A DNA stretch of 64,000 nucleotides from Rhexocercosporidium sp. MPI-PUGE-AT-0058. Its lineage: Eukaryota; Ascomycota; Leotiomycetes; Helotiales. The notes under the pieces were generated by a model that did not search any database, was not told the DNA's origin, and saw only the letters and a list, made by a program, of their open reading frames with translations. How positions within the stretch are numbered: the first letter of the stretch is position 1; each line of letters starts with the position of its first letter. Location of the stretch: positions 2,825,202 through 2,889,201 of the forward strand of contig JAGTJL010000008.1 of NCBI GenBank assembly GCA_020746875.1, given 5' to 3'. Positions 25,005 to 37,619 of this stretch are shown one piece after another. A program made the translations under genes and the position numbers.

Positions 25005-25100
25005 GCAAACGCGAAATCCAGCCCGAGCTCAGATAAAGATTATTTAAATCCGGCCCGAGCTTAAGCAAAGTCCGTATAAATCCAGTCCGAGCTTATAAAT
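25005..25100. repeat. Minisatellite in copia A 3' region
   Basis: Degenerate direct repeats built on AAATCCRGYCCGAGCTYA with spacers AGATAAAGATT or GCAAAGTCCGT, about three units. Copy B (59110-59230) has at least one more unit, so unit number changed after the two copies diverged. Confidence 0.75.
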
Positions 25101-25139
25101 AATTTATTAAAAGCGCAAAAAGAATTTACTTAAGCTTAA

Positions 25140-25640
25140 ATTAATAAGTAGCTATTATCTTTAAGACTTTCGCGAACTTTTCCAAATCTTATATAAGATT
25201 ATTAAATTCTGCTAAAGATCTCGTATTAATATTAATATTATTATCAGAATTATCTTTTTTATTACGCTTTAAATTTAGTTTTTAAAAGCGCACCGAAAGA
25301 TCTAATTTTATATTTTTATCAGATTCCTTATTATTCGCTAAGTCTTCTATTAAAGCTTTTAAAGTAGTTTTATATTTCTTAATATTTTATAAATTAATTA
25401 ATAAAATGCTCGATTAATTATAATGCGATTATTATACTTTTCTATTATTAAAGTTTATAGCTATAATTAATCTTCTATTATACTTAAGTATATCTTTCGT
25501 AGCGAAATCGTACTTATAACCGGAAGTATAATTATAATATCGACTTTCAGCAGCGAAAGTATTAGCGAAGCAGTATCTACGATTACTACGGCTACGAATA
25601 ATAACGCGAATATATAATAAATAAGAATCCGTAAATTCTT
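25140..25640 (-). pseudogene. Antisense coding-like tract in copia A 3' region
   Basis: One minus-strand frame is open over long runs from about 25640 to 25160 in copy A and at the equivalent place in copy B (59760-59290). Stops in both fall at possible Gln/Trp codons. It includes SRYYNYTSGYKYDF (Tyr in place of likely Cys: CxNC..GxKC), then LKALIEDLANNKESD and a Lys/Asn-rich end. The zinc-binding look is tentative. I do not recognise it as any standard copia protein; it could be a captured gene or an accessory ORF. Confidence 0.4.
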
Positions 25641-25746
25641 TTTTTAAATCTTAATTAATATAAATAAAATAAATTATTAATAAGAAGTAAGCTTTAAAAT
25701 AATATATATATACCTCGAGCGCGCTTAACAGGAAAGCGAGGCTTAA

Positions 25747-26420
25747 ATGAAGTACGAGACGATTTGCGCTTTTTTAAAGTTAATAAAGAATAAGTGCGAG
25801 TCTTAAAAGCAAGAAAAAAAGCAAGAAAAGGAGTCGAATTAAGACGCGAAACGCGTAAAGCAGAAAAGGTATATTAAAAGCTATTTTTATTTAATATAAT
25901 AATACTTTTATTTAATATAATTAATAATAAAATATTAAAAGAACGCGTAAGAGTCTTCTTAAATAATAAGCTTAACTTAGCACGAGAAGATCGAAGAAGA
26001 ATTAGCTTATTATTAAAATTATTAATAAGCGTATTCTTATTTTCGCGTAAAAAAAAATATTATAAATCATCTTTAGAATCTATTTTAACGACCGAACGAG
26101 TAAGAGAAGGATTATTAGCAAAATTATTAGCTAGCTTATTACCAAATACTTCTTAATTATCGAACTTATTTTTAAAATCTTATAATATAATTATTAATAA
26201 TTAATTTAACGGTATTAAGATTACTTAAAAATAAAATCAAGAAATTGAATTAAAGAACTTACTTGACGAGCTACGATCTGATTATTAATACGCGCAATCG
26301 CTGCTTTAAAAGCTTTAAAAAGCATAATTAATAATTAAAGAAAATTTATTAAAAGAAATAAAAAATTAAAAGATAAAAAAAAAAAATAAATAAGTAAGTA
26401 AGCACGCGAGTATAAAGTAC
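25747..26420 (+). pseudogene. Sense accessory coding tract in copia A 3' region
   Basis: A plus-strand frame begins at ATG 25747 (MKYETICAFLKLIKNKCES) and continues with stops at Gln/Trp sites. It passes through a Glu/Lys-rich part (KQEKKQEKESN) and a Tyr/Gln-rich part to a Lys-rich tail near 26400. The same frame exists in copy B from 59879 (MEYETTYAFLK). Retention of one reading frame in both copies suggests a real third ORF of this retrotransposon family. Function is unknown. Confidence 0.45.
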
Positions 26421-27148
26421 GTTAATATTAAGTAAAAGTTAATTATAATAATATAAAAATTAATATATATATATTCTTAAAAATAATTATAATCGCGTTA
26501 TTATAAAACAGGACGCTTAGACTAATAATAAACTTATTAACCCGGAAGGCGGCGTATTATATAAGCTAATAAGAAGCTGGCATATACCGTTACGGCTTCT
26601 TATTATATATAGCAATTATTCTAAAAAAACTAAATTTATTAATTATAGCTTAATAACTTAATAATCAGACAAGACGATACGAGATCTTAATTATAGACCG
26701 AACCTTATTTCAGTCTTACTTCTAAAACTTACGATTTATACGCGTTAAATATAATAATCAAGATCTTATTTACTTAATTACTGCAGCTTAATTATATTTT
26801 TAAATCTTATTTATTTAATTATATATAATTTAAATACGTGTTTATATTCTTATTTATTATTAATATTAATTACTTGGCAGATTGCTTATATTAATATATA
26901 AAGTCCTTATATATTATATCTTTAAAGCGCGTATTATTATTTTTATTTATTATAATATCTTAAAAGTATTAATTTATTATTATTTTTATTTATTATAATA
27001 TCTTAAAAGTATTAATTTATTATTTAGCGCTATACTTTTATTAAGAATTAATATATATACTCGAGGAGCTTATATTATATCTCTTAACTGCTTATGCGCT
27101 TTTAAATAATAAGGCTTATTTATATAACGGAGCTTTACTATAAGAGTA

Positions 27149-27337
27149 TATCGCGCCTTAGCGCAATTTACTGATTATATATATACTCTTATAAGTACTC
27201 ACGTATATATATACTTGAGTTATAGTCTTCTTTTATAAAAAGTAACGCTTATTTTAATAAATCTTTTAAACTCTTACTCTTTACGTTAATCGTAAAGCTC
27301 TTAAACCACGAAAAGCCTGCTTTACTTCTATACGATA
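27149..27337 (+). repeat. 3' LTR, copia copy A
   Basis: Starts TATCGCGCCTTAGCGCAA (TG to TA) and ends TATACGATA. 189 bp, followed by the duplication AAAGT. Confidence 0.93.
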
Positions 27338-27342
27338 AAAGT
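27338..27342. repeat. Target-site duplication AAAGT (right, copia A)
   Basis: Identical to 18972-18976. Confidence 0.9.
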
Positions 27343-29559
27343 ATAATAAAAAAGTGAAAAAAAGCTAATTAGAGTATTTTTTTTATTAATTTAATTAAGT
27401 TTCTTTTTTACTCTTGTCTTCTTTTCTTTACTCTTACTTCTTTAATAAGTCGATATTAAATAGCGACGAAATCGGTCTTAAGTAGTTCCCCTTTTTTTTA
27501 TTTTAACGGTTATTATATTAAATAAAAGCGTTAATAATACTTTAATAACTTCTTATTATATCTTCCTATTATTCTTTAATAAATGAATAAATTATTATAA
27601 GCGGCTGAGATTTATTATATTTAAAAGAAGAAGAAAAGAAATATTATATTTTATATATTAACTTCGAGTTATTTAGTCTTCCTCGCGGTCTCTTTCTTTT
27701 CTTAGCAGTAGATTACAGAGTAAAAGCTTCTCGAGAATAACCCTTAAAGCTCTAATAAGTTATAAGCTATCTTAGACCGCCTTCGTCGTCGCTTTCCGTC
27801 GATTTACTTCTTATTATTAATTAATTAAGAAAAGTAAGAAGCTAAAAGTAAGTTCTTTCTCGTTCGATATTACTAATTTCCAAATCTTAATAATTCTTTA
27901 ATACGATTTAAAAACTTAAATTAAAAGCGTAGTTTCAATTATTTTATTAAAATAAGAAGTATCTTTAATCTTATTATTTATTTTAAGCCTTTATTAATTA
28001 TATCGTAAGCAACTTTTAAACTAATAATGTCGAGCTTTCCGGAAGTCCTTTCTTACTAAGGCAACCCCTTTTGTCTAAAGGTAAGGTTCTCTTTTAAAGA
28101 ACTTTATGCTAATACAACTTTATAATAACTTTAAAGATAATAAAAACATACCCCGAATACCTTTATAAGCCGGTGTAAGCTAAGCCGAATTCTAAGTCTA
28201 AAGAAAAAGCAAATATATCTTAAAAGCGAAAGTAATAATACTCTTTTTTAGTCGATTAATGTTTTCGGTTTTAGGAGTTTAAGGATTAATATTTAATTAA
28301 AAGAAGCTCTTAACTTAAAGTCTAATTAATTTACTTAATAAAAGATAGCTCTATAAGGATAAAGTCAGAGGAACACTTATGAATGACTTAAGTGCTTATA
28401 ATAAGGCATTATTTACTCACTTAAGTCCTTTATAAAGTTATTATTATAATAGAATTATAATAGTAATATTTAAATTCTAATAAGCGAGATTTCGGAATAA
28501 TTAAAGAAGAGGCGTGTAATTCAGACTAATTAAAATCTCCCTTTATATAAAGTAATTCTGCCTATCTTATCGTCTTAAAACTAATTAACCGAAACTCCGA
28601 GGAAATAAAGTCGTTATTACTTTAATATTTTAATACATTACTTAAAATAGCTTAAGGCAGGCTTAGCCTATTACAGTATCTAATTCGCTATCTTATATTT
28701 TTACTCTTAATTAAGTTACTGCTACTAGTATTTAAGCAGCGTAAGGGCTTAGACTTAGCAGCCGTCGATTAAGAGAACTTATAAAGTCTAATAATAACTT
28801 TTATATTAAACTTTAAGCTCACGATAACTCGACCGCTGATTTCCGAGAACTAATAATTTAATTAAGAATAAAGCATTTATAATATAAAAAATTAAAAGCG
28901 TAAAAGAAATATAAAAAAGCTAAAGATTTATAACTTACTAGCCGTACTTGCTTTACTCGTCTTTAGCTTAATCGTCACAGTCTCGGAGTATTAGGCTCCG
29001 TTTTTAAGCACGTTATATTAAAGTTATTAATATCTGAATAAATCTTTTATATTATTAATAATAAATTTAATAATCTTTATTACCGGTATAAAGCAGTTAT
29101 AATAGCTCATTTCCCTTACAATAACCTGTGGCCTGTCGCGCGCTTTATCGTTTATTTAAATATATAGATTAATTTTATTCATTTAATCTTATAAATTCCT
29201 TTAAATCTTAAGTCGTTTAATTACGCGTAATTTCTTAATTATTATATATTTTCTTTTTAAACTAATAGCTTATTTACCGTAGCCTTAAGAGTTATTTTAA
29301 TTAAAGTAAATCTTTCTCGTTATAAGGTATTTAAGTAATATTAAGGAAGAATTTCTAGTTTTTAATTACTTTCGGGGACTTATTATACGAGCCTGCTTCG
29401 ATAGTATATCTCGGGGGGTTATTATCTTCAGCGCTTAGCCTATTAATATATTAAAACTATTAACGCTTCAGAACGACTCGTTAAAGGAACTTTATTTAAC
29501 TTATTATCTAACTCTTTATAAGATTTAATAAGAAGTAAGTGCTCGATTAGATTTTATTC
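27343..29559. other. Unassigned A+T-rich sequence
   Basis: No gene family is recognised on either strand. Related inverted segments ATGACTTAAGTGCTTATAAT and CACTTAAGTCCTTTATAAAG lie near 28384 and 28419. The interval is probably transposon-derived (it lies 3' of the minus-strand gypsy pol), but no LTR pair could be found. Confidence 0.35.
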
Positions 29560-30284
29560 TTTTATAACGCAAACTATAATCGACTTAATTTAATTAAATT
29601 ACTTTATAAGGCTAAAACTCTCTTTAAGTTTCTTAAGGGCTTCTTTAGCTTTATAACGTATTAATAATTATTATATTTACAGACTTTCGAGCTTATACGT
29701 TTAGCGTTAATAATATTAAATTATTCGAAGAATAGCTACTGCAAACATATTATTTAACTCGACTGAGATACTAGTATTATTATTACGGAACGATTTATAA
29801 ATGCGATCGGAAGGTATTTATAAGCGTAAATAATATTCGAAGTATTAAAGGGATTTTTTATTATTTAAAAAAGAGCTTCTAATATTTTAATATATGCCTC
29901 TACTATCGTGCCTTAATCTTCGTCCCTCTTATAAAATATAAAAGGTACGTCTTCGCTATAATTTAGCGTTTAATAACGTTAAGCAACGAGTTATAAGAAT
30001 TATAATAAGGAGTAATTAATAATATTAGTCGTAGCGATTAAGTTATTCGCTGGAAGAATAAATAACGACTCGATATTAACTTCGTTTCGCATAAGTTAGC
30101 TTTTTAAGTATTTTAATAATAATTTTATTATTTTATATAACTTATTTCGTAAGCTCTTTCAGGTCTTTAAGGCCTTATAAATTTCGCTCCTCGAGATTAA
30201 GTTTAAGCTAGTCTTTATTATTATTATATTAAATTATCGTTAAAAGCTCGTCGTCTTTATAGCAAATAAAGCGCTTTCGTTTAT
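29560..30284 (+). pseudogene. Unidentified decayed coding tract
   Basis: A plus-strand frame reads for long runs with stops at probable Gln sites, for example LQTFELIRLALIILNYSKNS near 29680 and LVVAIKLFAGRINNDSI near 30025. It may be part of another retroelement, but no diagnostic motif is seen. It converges with the minus-strand gypsy pol whose end is at about 30285. Confidence 0.3.
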
Positions 30285-33200
30285 AAAATAACTTAAGGCG
30301 ATTAATTATAAAAGTATCGCAAAGGAATATACCGTCGTCTCCTAGCTCTTTTAGCTTATAATAGCTCTTTTTAAGAAAGGCTTTATAAATTTCGTAAGGT
30401 CTTAGCCACCGAAAGTCAAGCTTTTTGCTTTTTAATATATTAATTTCCCGAATAGAATTATGCTTACGAATTAAGTTTTTAATTTATAATAGTTTATTTC
30501 GAATATCTCTTTTTATATCGAAAACTTCTTTTTTTTCTTATTTACGGCGTATCTTTTAAAGCTTAGCTTCTTTTATATTATTATTCCGTATTTAATATTA
30601 AAGAATTCGAATATAAATTAAATCGTTAATACTCTTAATATCTTCCGAGAAAAAGCTTTTTTAAATAAAATAACGTATTTCGATAAAAAGAATTAATTCT
30701 CTGCCGTAAATTATATAAAAAAAGATATAGCTTATAAATCCATAGATTATAATGCGGTTAATAAATAAAACCGCTAATAAGTTACTTATTTAATTTCTTC
30801 TTATTTTAAAAAAGGCATTCTTAATAAAGCTATATCCCCGCTCGATTATATTATTAGCTTTCGCGTTATAAGTCGATATTTGAATTCGTCGAATTTTTAT
30901 TTTATTTAATAAATTAACGACTTCGCTTATATTCTTTATGCTTTTATTAACTATTAACTTTTAAAACAGCTCGTATTAATAAATAATATCTTATTAAATA
31001 AAATCAGCGATACTTTTAGCCTCTTTTAAAGCAAGCGCCCTAGCTTCGACTTAACCGCTTATATCGTCCTGAGCGATAACGAAATACTTTTTCCCGTTTT
31101 ATATTAATATAAAAGTAATATTTAGCGCTTATTTTTTCATAAGTCTATTTAAAGCAATTAAAATCATAAGCTCTTTTTATCGCTTAATATTACATAATAT
31201 ATACTTATTATATATTTTAACGAATTCCGCGGAATCTTTAAAACAGTCCTTCTAGAAATAACGCTAAGAAATGCGGTAATATATACTTTCCTTTCCTTTA
31301 TAACCGGAGCTATTATAACAGCTTCGTAAAATATATACCTTATCTTTATCGGTATCGATAACGAGTTTAATAAATACGTCTTTTAATAAAAGTCTTTAAA
31401 TACGTTAATTATAAATTCCGTATAATAATACTTCTTTTTTAAATATATAAAAAGCTTTTAAATTTATACTTTTCGAAGTCTTAAGCGTAATTAAGTAAAT
31501 AATTATCTTTTAATAATATTTTTTATAATATTTTAAAAATATTAATAAGTCCGCTTCGCTTTTTTAATTTATATATAAGTCGTTATTAAGTATTATTTAA
31601 TTATTCGACCTATCTCGCAATTCTTAAACGTTTCGCTTTATATTAATGAGGATATCGCGTTTTCAAGTTAATTTAGAGTTATCGAAGGTCTCTAGCTCTT
31701 TTATTAAGTCTTCTATGCTTTCCGCTTCTACCGGGCAAATTCTAATTATATTAAGCTTAACTAAGATTTAATCCTTATTATTATTATTATTTTCGGTATT
31801 CTCTTTAATATCCTTAAAATATTTAAGTCTCCTTAAGAAAGTATCTACTACTATATATATAACACCTTTAATATAACGCACTTCGAAGTCGAAAAGCCTA
31901 ATTCAAGCGAGCTAGCGAGTGAATATCGCATTAAAATAGTCGTAAGTAGCTTTTTTAAATTAAATAATAAGAGTATTTATGTTAATTTTTATAATAAAAT
32001 AGACTCTTATAAGTCAGATTTTAAGCTTTTTAAAAATTAAAAGTATATTTTTATATTCTCTTTTCGTAACATCGTAATCTCGTTCTGCCTTCGTTTAAAA
32101 GCCGCTTTTATACTTCGTCGGTTTAAGCTTATTATTTTTCAGGTCATATTAATTAAGGAAACTACTTTATCCGACTCTGCTGGAGTTTATAAAAACGACG
32201 ATTTTACTAGCGCCTTTAGAGTAGTCGATCTTATAAAGTATTAAAAAGGAATATAAAATATTTTAAAGGGTTTTTATTATTTAGCCGTGAGTTACGGGGT
32301 TTTATATAAATTTAATTCCTTTTTTAATAAAGTCGTATAATAGCTCGGTTAATAAACGAAAGTCTTTAATTTAAATATAGAAATAAGTAATTAAACTTAA
32401 AAATCCTTTGACTTTTGTAACGTTTTTTAATTCTTTTTATTTTTATATTTTAATTAAGTATATAATTAAAAGTTCTCTTCTTTACGAGTTATATACGTAA
32501 TTAATAACGTTTATATTATTATAATAAAACTGAGATTTAAGGCTTATAATAGCTCTAGCGCGCTTAAGGCGTTTTAGTATTTTATTAAGGTTAAGAAGGT
32601 GCTTAAGGACGAACTAGCGAATTTCAGGCCGTGCTTCCTTTCGATTATAATTTATATATAATCCTTTTACGTTAACGTCGTCTAAGAACGGTATTATAAT
32701 AAAAGACATAATATCTTTTAATATTTTACTAATCGTTCTTACGAATTAAGTAATAGAGTTTATAACTTCTTAAGGTAATATCGTATTTCGGACTAGTCCG
32801 ATGCTAGGCACGAAGAAGGCCGTTATATCTCGGCTACTTTAATATAATACTTATTAATTATAACTTAAGTATAGGTTTATTAAGCTCGCAATATGGCATT
32901 TTATAAATTCTTTTAAAAATTTATTAATAAAAGGAGGTAAATTGGCGTCTCTTAAAGTGATTGCGTTAAGTATAATTGCCGAGTTAATTAAGCGGTACTT
33001 TCTTAGTTCTTTTTTTTTAATTAAGAATTAAGCGTTATAATATGGCCCCTTAAAGAGTTCGAGAATCTTACGATTGAGTTTATTTTCTATTATTTTCTTG
33101 ACTTTAAGAGTTAACGCTTTAAGGAGTAGAAAGTATAATACTTACTAAGCTTTATGGTTTACCGTCTTAATAATTATAAGTAGCGAAACATTCTTATAGA

Positions 33201-33310
33201 ATTTCTTATACTTAGTTTAATTAAATATAATAATACCTTCTCGATTTAATATGATTTCGTCGAATTTAAGGGTAAAAACAGGGTTAGGTTTAGAAATACT
33301 AGGGGATTTA
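30285..33310 (-). pseudogene. Ty3/gypsy pol, 5'-truncated, second family
   Basis: Read on the minus strand from 33310: RT GPYYNA*FLIKKK near 33030 (the stop replaces Trp), RDANLPPFINKF near 32935, the active-site box FLDDV at 32674-32688 with both Asp intact, KGFLSLITYF near 32400, RNase H DVTKREYKNILL near 32085, integrase YFVIAQDDISG*VEARAL near 31050, then STYNAKANNIIERGY near 30850. The end RWLRPY..RLKLFYKR (about 30410-30290) matches the integrase C-terminus of fungal gypsy elements. No Gag, protease or LTR is found; the 5' side ends at the satellite that starts near 33310-33440. It belongs to a different family from the chromovirus at 4151-11044. Confidence 0.88.
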
Positions 33311-33439
33311 TAATTAAAAATATGAATTTTATAAGATATAATAATTTTATAAGATATAATAATTTTAAATATATTAAGATTTTAAATTCATTAAAAAATT
33401 AATATAACAATATTACTTAATAATTATTTATTAATAAAA

Positions 33440-34470
33440 AACACTTTTAAAATTTAATAATAAATATTCTATTATTTATTATATAAGAAGCCCGCAAAAT
33501 ATTCGATGACAGGTATTTTATTATTTATTAAATAATAAAAAGTCAGCAAAATATTTAATAATAAGTATTTTATTATTTAATATATAATTATTTTTACTTA
33601 AGAAGCACGCAAAATATTCGATAACAGGTATTCTGTTATTTAATATATAATTGTTTTTACTTAAGAAGCTTATAAAATATTTAATAATAAGTATTCTGTT
33701 ATTCATTATATAATAAGAAGCCAGTAAAATATTCGATAATAGGTATTTTATTATTTATTATATAATTATTTTTACTTAAAAAGCACGCAAAATATTCGAT
33801 AATAGGTATTCTATTATTTAATATATAATTGTTTTTATTTAAGAAGCCCGTAAAATATTCGATAATAAGTATTCTGTTATTTATTATATAAGAAGCCCGC
33901 AAAATATTCGATAATAAGTATTTTATTATTTATTAAATAATAAAAAATCGGCAAAATATTCAATAATAAGTATTTTATTATTTAATATATAATTGTTTTT
34001 ACTTAAGAAGCACGCAAAATATTCGATAATAGGTATTCTGTTATTTATTAAATAATAAGAAGTCAGTAAAATATTCAATAATAAGTATTTTATTATTTAA
34101 TATATAATTATTTTTACTTAAGAAGCACGCAAAATATTCGATAATAAGTATTTTATTATTTAATATATAATTATTTTTACTTAAGAAGCCCGTGAAATAT
34201 TCGATAATAGGTATTTTATTATTTATTATATAATAAGAAGCTAGTAAAATATTCGATAATAAGTATTTTGTCATTTAGTATATAATTGTTTTTACTTAAG
34301 CCCGCAAAATATTCGATGACAGGTATTTTATTATTTATTATATAAAACGCTCGCAAAATATTTAATAATATATATTCTATTATTTATTATATAATTGTTT
34401 TTACTTAAAAAGCCAGTAAAATAATCGATAACAGGTATTCTGTTATTTATTATATAATTGTTTTTACTTA
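33440..34470. repeat. 63-bp satellite, about 17 units
   Basis: Units contain GCAAAATATTCGATAAYAGG followed by TATTYTRTTATTTAWTATAT and, in the long form, AATTGTTTTTACTTAAGAAG. Long units are 63 bp; short ones (about 50 bp) lack the last part. Within units ATAACAG gtatt CTGTTAT forms a hairpin (33621-33639, 34429-34447). Other units carry ATAATAG/CTATTAT or ATAATAA/TTATTAT arms. Because 63 is a multiple of 3, the minus strand is open for 60-77 codons in places; I regard this as a by-product. Confidence 0.9.
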
Positions 34471-35688
34471 AGACTCTTATATTTAATTATAAATATATTA
34501 TAAAATATTTAATAATAAATATTCTGCTAACTTTAATATAATTATATTTTATTCTAGCTTTCCGAAATATATTAATAGTAAATAATAAATTATTATTTTA
34601 TGCTTTTATATTAATAAAGATTTTTAATAAACTTATATAATAGATTATTTATTATTATAATAAATTATTTTTACCTTAAGCTTTTATGAAATATCTTATA
34701 ATAGAAATTCTATTACTTTATATTTCTTACTTATTTAATAAGTATTTTAATAAATCTTTTTTTATTAATACTTTTTTATTAAAATCTTAAAGATTTTTAA
34801 AATATATTATTTATTTTTCTTTTTTTTAAATAATAATATTTAATTATATACGTTATTTTATTATTAATAAAATACGTCGCTTACACGTACGCAACGCTTA
34901 GCGCTTTCTTAATCCTACTGTTATTATATTAACGAATTATATTATTTAAGTATTCCGGTATATTAAAACATTTCTGCTTTACTTATTACGCTTTTTATTT
35001 AAATAAGGACTTTATACTAACTTCTTACGCAAGATATTAATTATAAACTGCTTAAAACGCTTTTAATATTAAAATAATTTAATTATATTATTAATAGATT
35101 ATCTGCGACTTATATTATCTTGCGAATATAATTAAAAGAAAAGCCTTTAAACGCGGCGTAAAGCTTGCTTAATAAGTTCTAAATTTAATTCTTTTATAAG
35201 TTAAGTTATCTACTAATTAGTTTAGTTTATTTTCTCTTAACTTATTTGCGCTTCGTCCGCGTATATAATAAGCTTTTAAACTTTTAAAGAATCTAAATAA
35301 AGCCTCGGTCCTCGAGTTCGGCGAGTTCTTATCGAAGTAATATTTAAATAACGCTTTTTATAAATCTTTTATTTTTTTCCTTTTTTTATTTACTGAACTT
35401 TAAAACGGTATTTAAGAATTTACGTTTATATTTTAAATTAATATTATTTATATTCGCTTATTAAATTAAGTCCACGAATCCGATATTCTCGTAAAATCTA
35501 CCTTTAATTTCGTTATTCTTAAAAAACTTATATTTTTTATATTATATATTAATAACCGCCGGGCTTATCTTAAAGTATATAAAAGCATAACCGATATCGA
35601 ATATTAAATATACTTCCGTATAAAATAAAATAAATTAAGCTTTATATTAAAGTTTTATAAAAAGCATTTAATATTAGTCGAGCAAATA
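34471..35688. other. Unassigned A+T-rich sequence
   Basis: No gene family is recognised. A TATTCCGGTATATTAAAACA segment near 34955 resembles half of the 26-bp palindrome described below. The left end next to the satellite contains degenerate half-units (AATATTTAATAATAAATATTC near 34505). Confidence 0.35.
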
Positions 35689-36123
35689 AGACTAAATTTA
35701 ATAATAAGTTTAATTAACTTAAAAGTATTATTCCGCGTTTACTTTATTTATAAAATAAGTAAGCTTAGACCTGAATATAAATTCGAATAAAATAAAGCTG
35801 GATTTTTAATAAGCTTAATTAAATTCGAAAAGCTAAAGATTATATACTTCGTTATTATTAATAAAAAGTATTATATTTAATTATAAAATAAGAAAAAGAT
35901 ATAAGATATTTTATATAAAATTTAAAAGAAATAATTTAAAAAATCTATAAAACTTTTAAAAGTAATTAATATAATTATTTCTATCGAAATAATAAAAGAA
36001 TATATTTATATCGCCGGACTACGAACCTGCTGAGCTCGATTATTTTAAAGAAAGCAAGGCATATATAAATAAGAAGATTATTATAATTTATTTAATTAAG
36101 AAAGATATATATTATATTCTATT
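35689..36123. repeat. Dispersed repeat R1, copy b
   Basis: Homologous to 1-435 over its full length and more heavily RIP-mutated, with more TA and fewer CA/TG. Landmarks: CCGCGTTTACTTTATTTAT and GCCGGACTACGAACCTGCTG. It ends where copy a passes into repeat R2; here R2 is absent, so R1 and R2 are separate units. Confidence 0.7.
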
Positions 36124-36301
36124 TAATAAGATTAGTTTTTTTAATATAATAGATTTTCTGTTAGTACTTTTATCTAGCTTTTTACAGCGGAGCTTTATTA
36201 TTAATTCAAGTTATTATATGATTTAAATAATTCCTAAACCGAAACAGTAATCTAAGAGCTAATAAATATAATAATTATTAATTATATAATAAACCTTAAT
36301 T

Positions 36302-36327
36302 ATTTTAGCATATCGATATACTAAAAT
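36302..36327. repeat. 26-bp palindrome, copy P1
   Basis: Arms ATTTTAGCATATC and GATATACTAAAAT; one C/T mismatch. Inferred ancestral arm ATTTTGGCATATC plus its reverse complement, with TCGA at the centre. Confidence 0.85.
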
Positions 36328-36839
36328 AATTTAGCTTATTATTATAAGAACGCCTAATACTAAGCTTTTTTATATGCGGGAATTCATAACTCTTTTATTT
36401 AAATAATAATACTACGTTTCTTATATATTACCTTCTTTTAAAATCATATTATTTCACGATAAGAGTTAAATTATTATTAAAAGTACTTTAAGCAGAAGTA
36501 AATACTTAATATTTAGCTTTTATTATTTATTAATATTCTTTAGTTCCTGGCTATTAGCGAAGACTTCCTTACAGACGCAAGCTTACTTACCTTATATAAT
36601 ATCGCGTATAAAAGTAAGCAGCTCTTCTCGAACTAAAACGTCTTTTTTTAATAAAACTAATAACCGCCCTCGGGCATATTTTTACGCCGTTTAAAAGAAA
36701 ATTAAATTCCGCTTATAAGTATATAAACTTTTTTATAAAGATATTTTTAATAAATAATAATTATTAATAAATCTACTAATTATATATTTCTCTTTTAATT
36801 TACTTTTTTCTTATTAAATACGAAACTTTCCGTTCTTTT

Positions 36840-37270
36840 AAAAAAACCTACCGAATCGAATTCGAAGCAGTTATTTACTAATTATCTGGCAAAACATTAA
36901 AGCATTAAGCTCGCAGCGAAGACTTTGGTCGAAAATAAAATATTATAAAAAGTCGTAGTAATTAAATTTATTAAGTACTTAAATAAAGCAATTTCGTCGG
37001 AATAAAAGTTTATTTAATAGCTCGTTAAGAAAGTAATCGAATTAAAAGATTTAATAAAGAAAAGAAAGATTATTTTTAAAAGCGGCGGGATAAGTTCGAA
37101 AGAGGCTTAATTACAGTAAGGACAGCGGATTATTATACTTCTCGAATTTACTTAAGATTTTAATACTTTCGAAGTTTAAAATAAATAAGATTTTAAATTA
37201 ATAATAATAAATATAAACTCTACGAACGGTTATAAATCTTTTATTATTATACGAATCCGCTCGGTACTCT
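36840..37270 (+). pseudogene. Decayed coding tract of unknown function, between P1 and P2
   Basis: One plus-strand frame is read for about 140 codons with TAA/TAG at likely Gln sites: PTESNSKQLFTNYLAKH, then AAKTLVENKIL, KKVIELKDLIKKRKIIFK and SGGISSKEA. The composition suggests a helical, charged protein. No family was recognised. It lies between palindromes P1 and P2, like the other tracts of this region. Confidence 0.4.
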
Positions 37271-37619
37271 TTTAACTTAATAATATATTTCTCTTTTAAC
37301 TTCTACGAATAATATCTTTTACTTTTATTCTTACTAACGTATTAATAAATTCTTAAGTTTATACGCGAAGTAATCAACGAGCTAATATTATTTACTTCAT
37401 AATATTATTGATATCGCTTAAGATAAAATTATATTTTATTAATATATAAGGTCGGTTTTTAAAAAGAGTTTTAATTTATAAATATTAATAAAGTAAGAAT
37501 TATACTTTAATAAATATATATTAGTTTTAATTTATTATTTTTATATAGAAGCGCATCAACCGTAATTAGCAGGCGAGATTAATCCGTGCGGCGGCCAGTC
37601 GTTAACTAATAATTAATTT

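Larger units (their letters stand above)
18977..27337 (+). mobile_element. Full-length Ty1/copia retrotransposon, copy A
   Basis: An 8.36-kb element bounded by 189-bp LTRs and the 5-bp duplication AAAGT. The internal order is Gag, GAG-pre-integrase zinc region, integrase, RT, RNase H. Integrase before RT defines Ty1/copia. The whole element is matched by copy B (53089-61426) on the same strand. Its short LTRs contrast with about 2.2 kb of extra sequence between RNase H (ends about 24890) and the 3' LTR. RIP stops are throughout, so it is inactive. Confidence 0.95.

Noticed and set aside
33260..33300. Internal telomere-like AGGGTTAGG
   Set aside because: Only one partial unit; chance occurrence.
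33521..34274. Three minus-strand frames of 61-77 codons with repeated NNKI..IIEYF units
   Set aside because: They are translations of the 63-bp satellite, whose length is a multiple of three. Units vary in length and break the frames.
33440..34470. CRISPR array
   Set aside because: Regular spacing, but the units are contiguous satellite copies without unique spacers, and the organism is a eukaryote.
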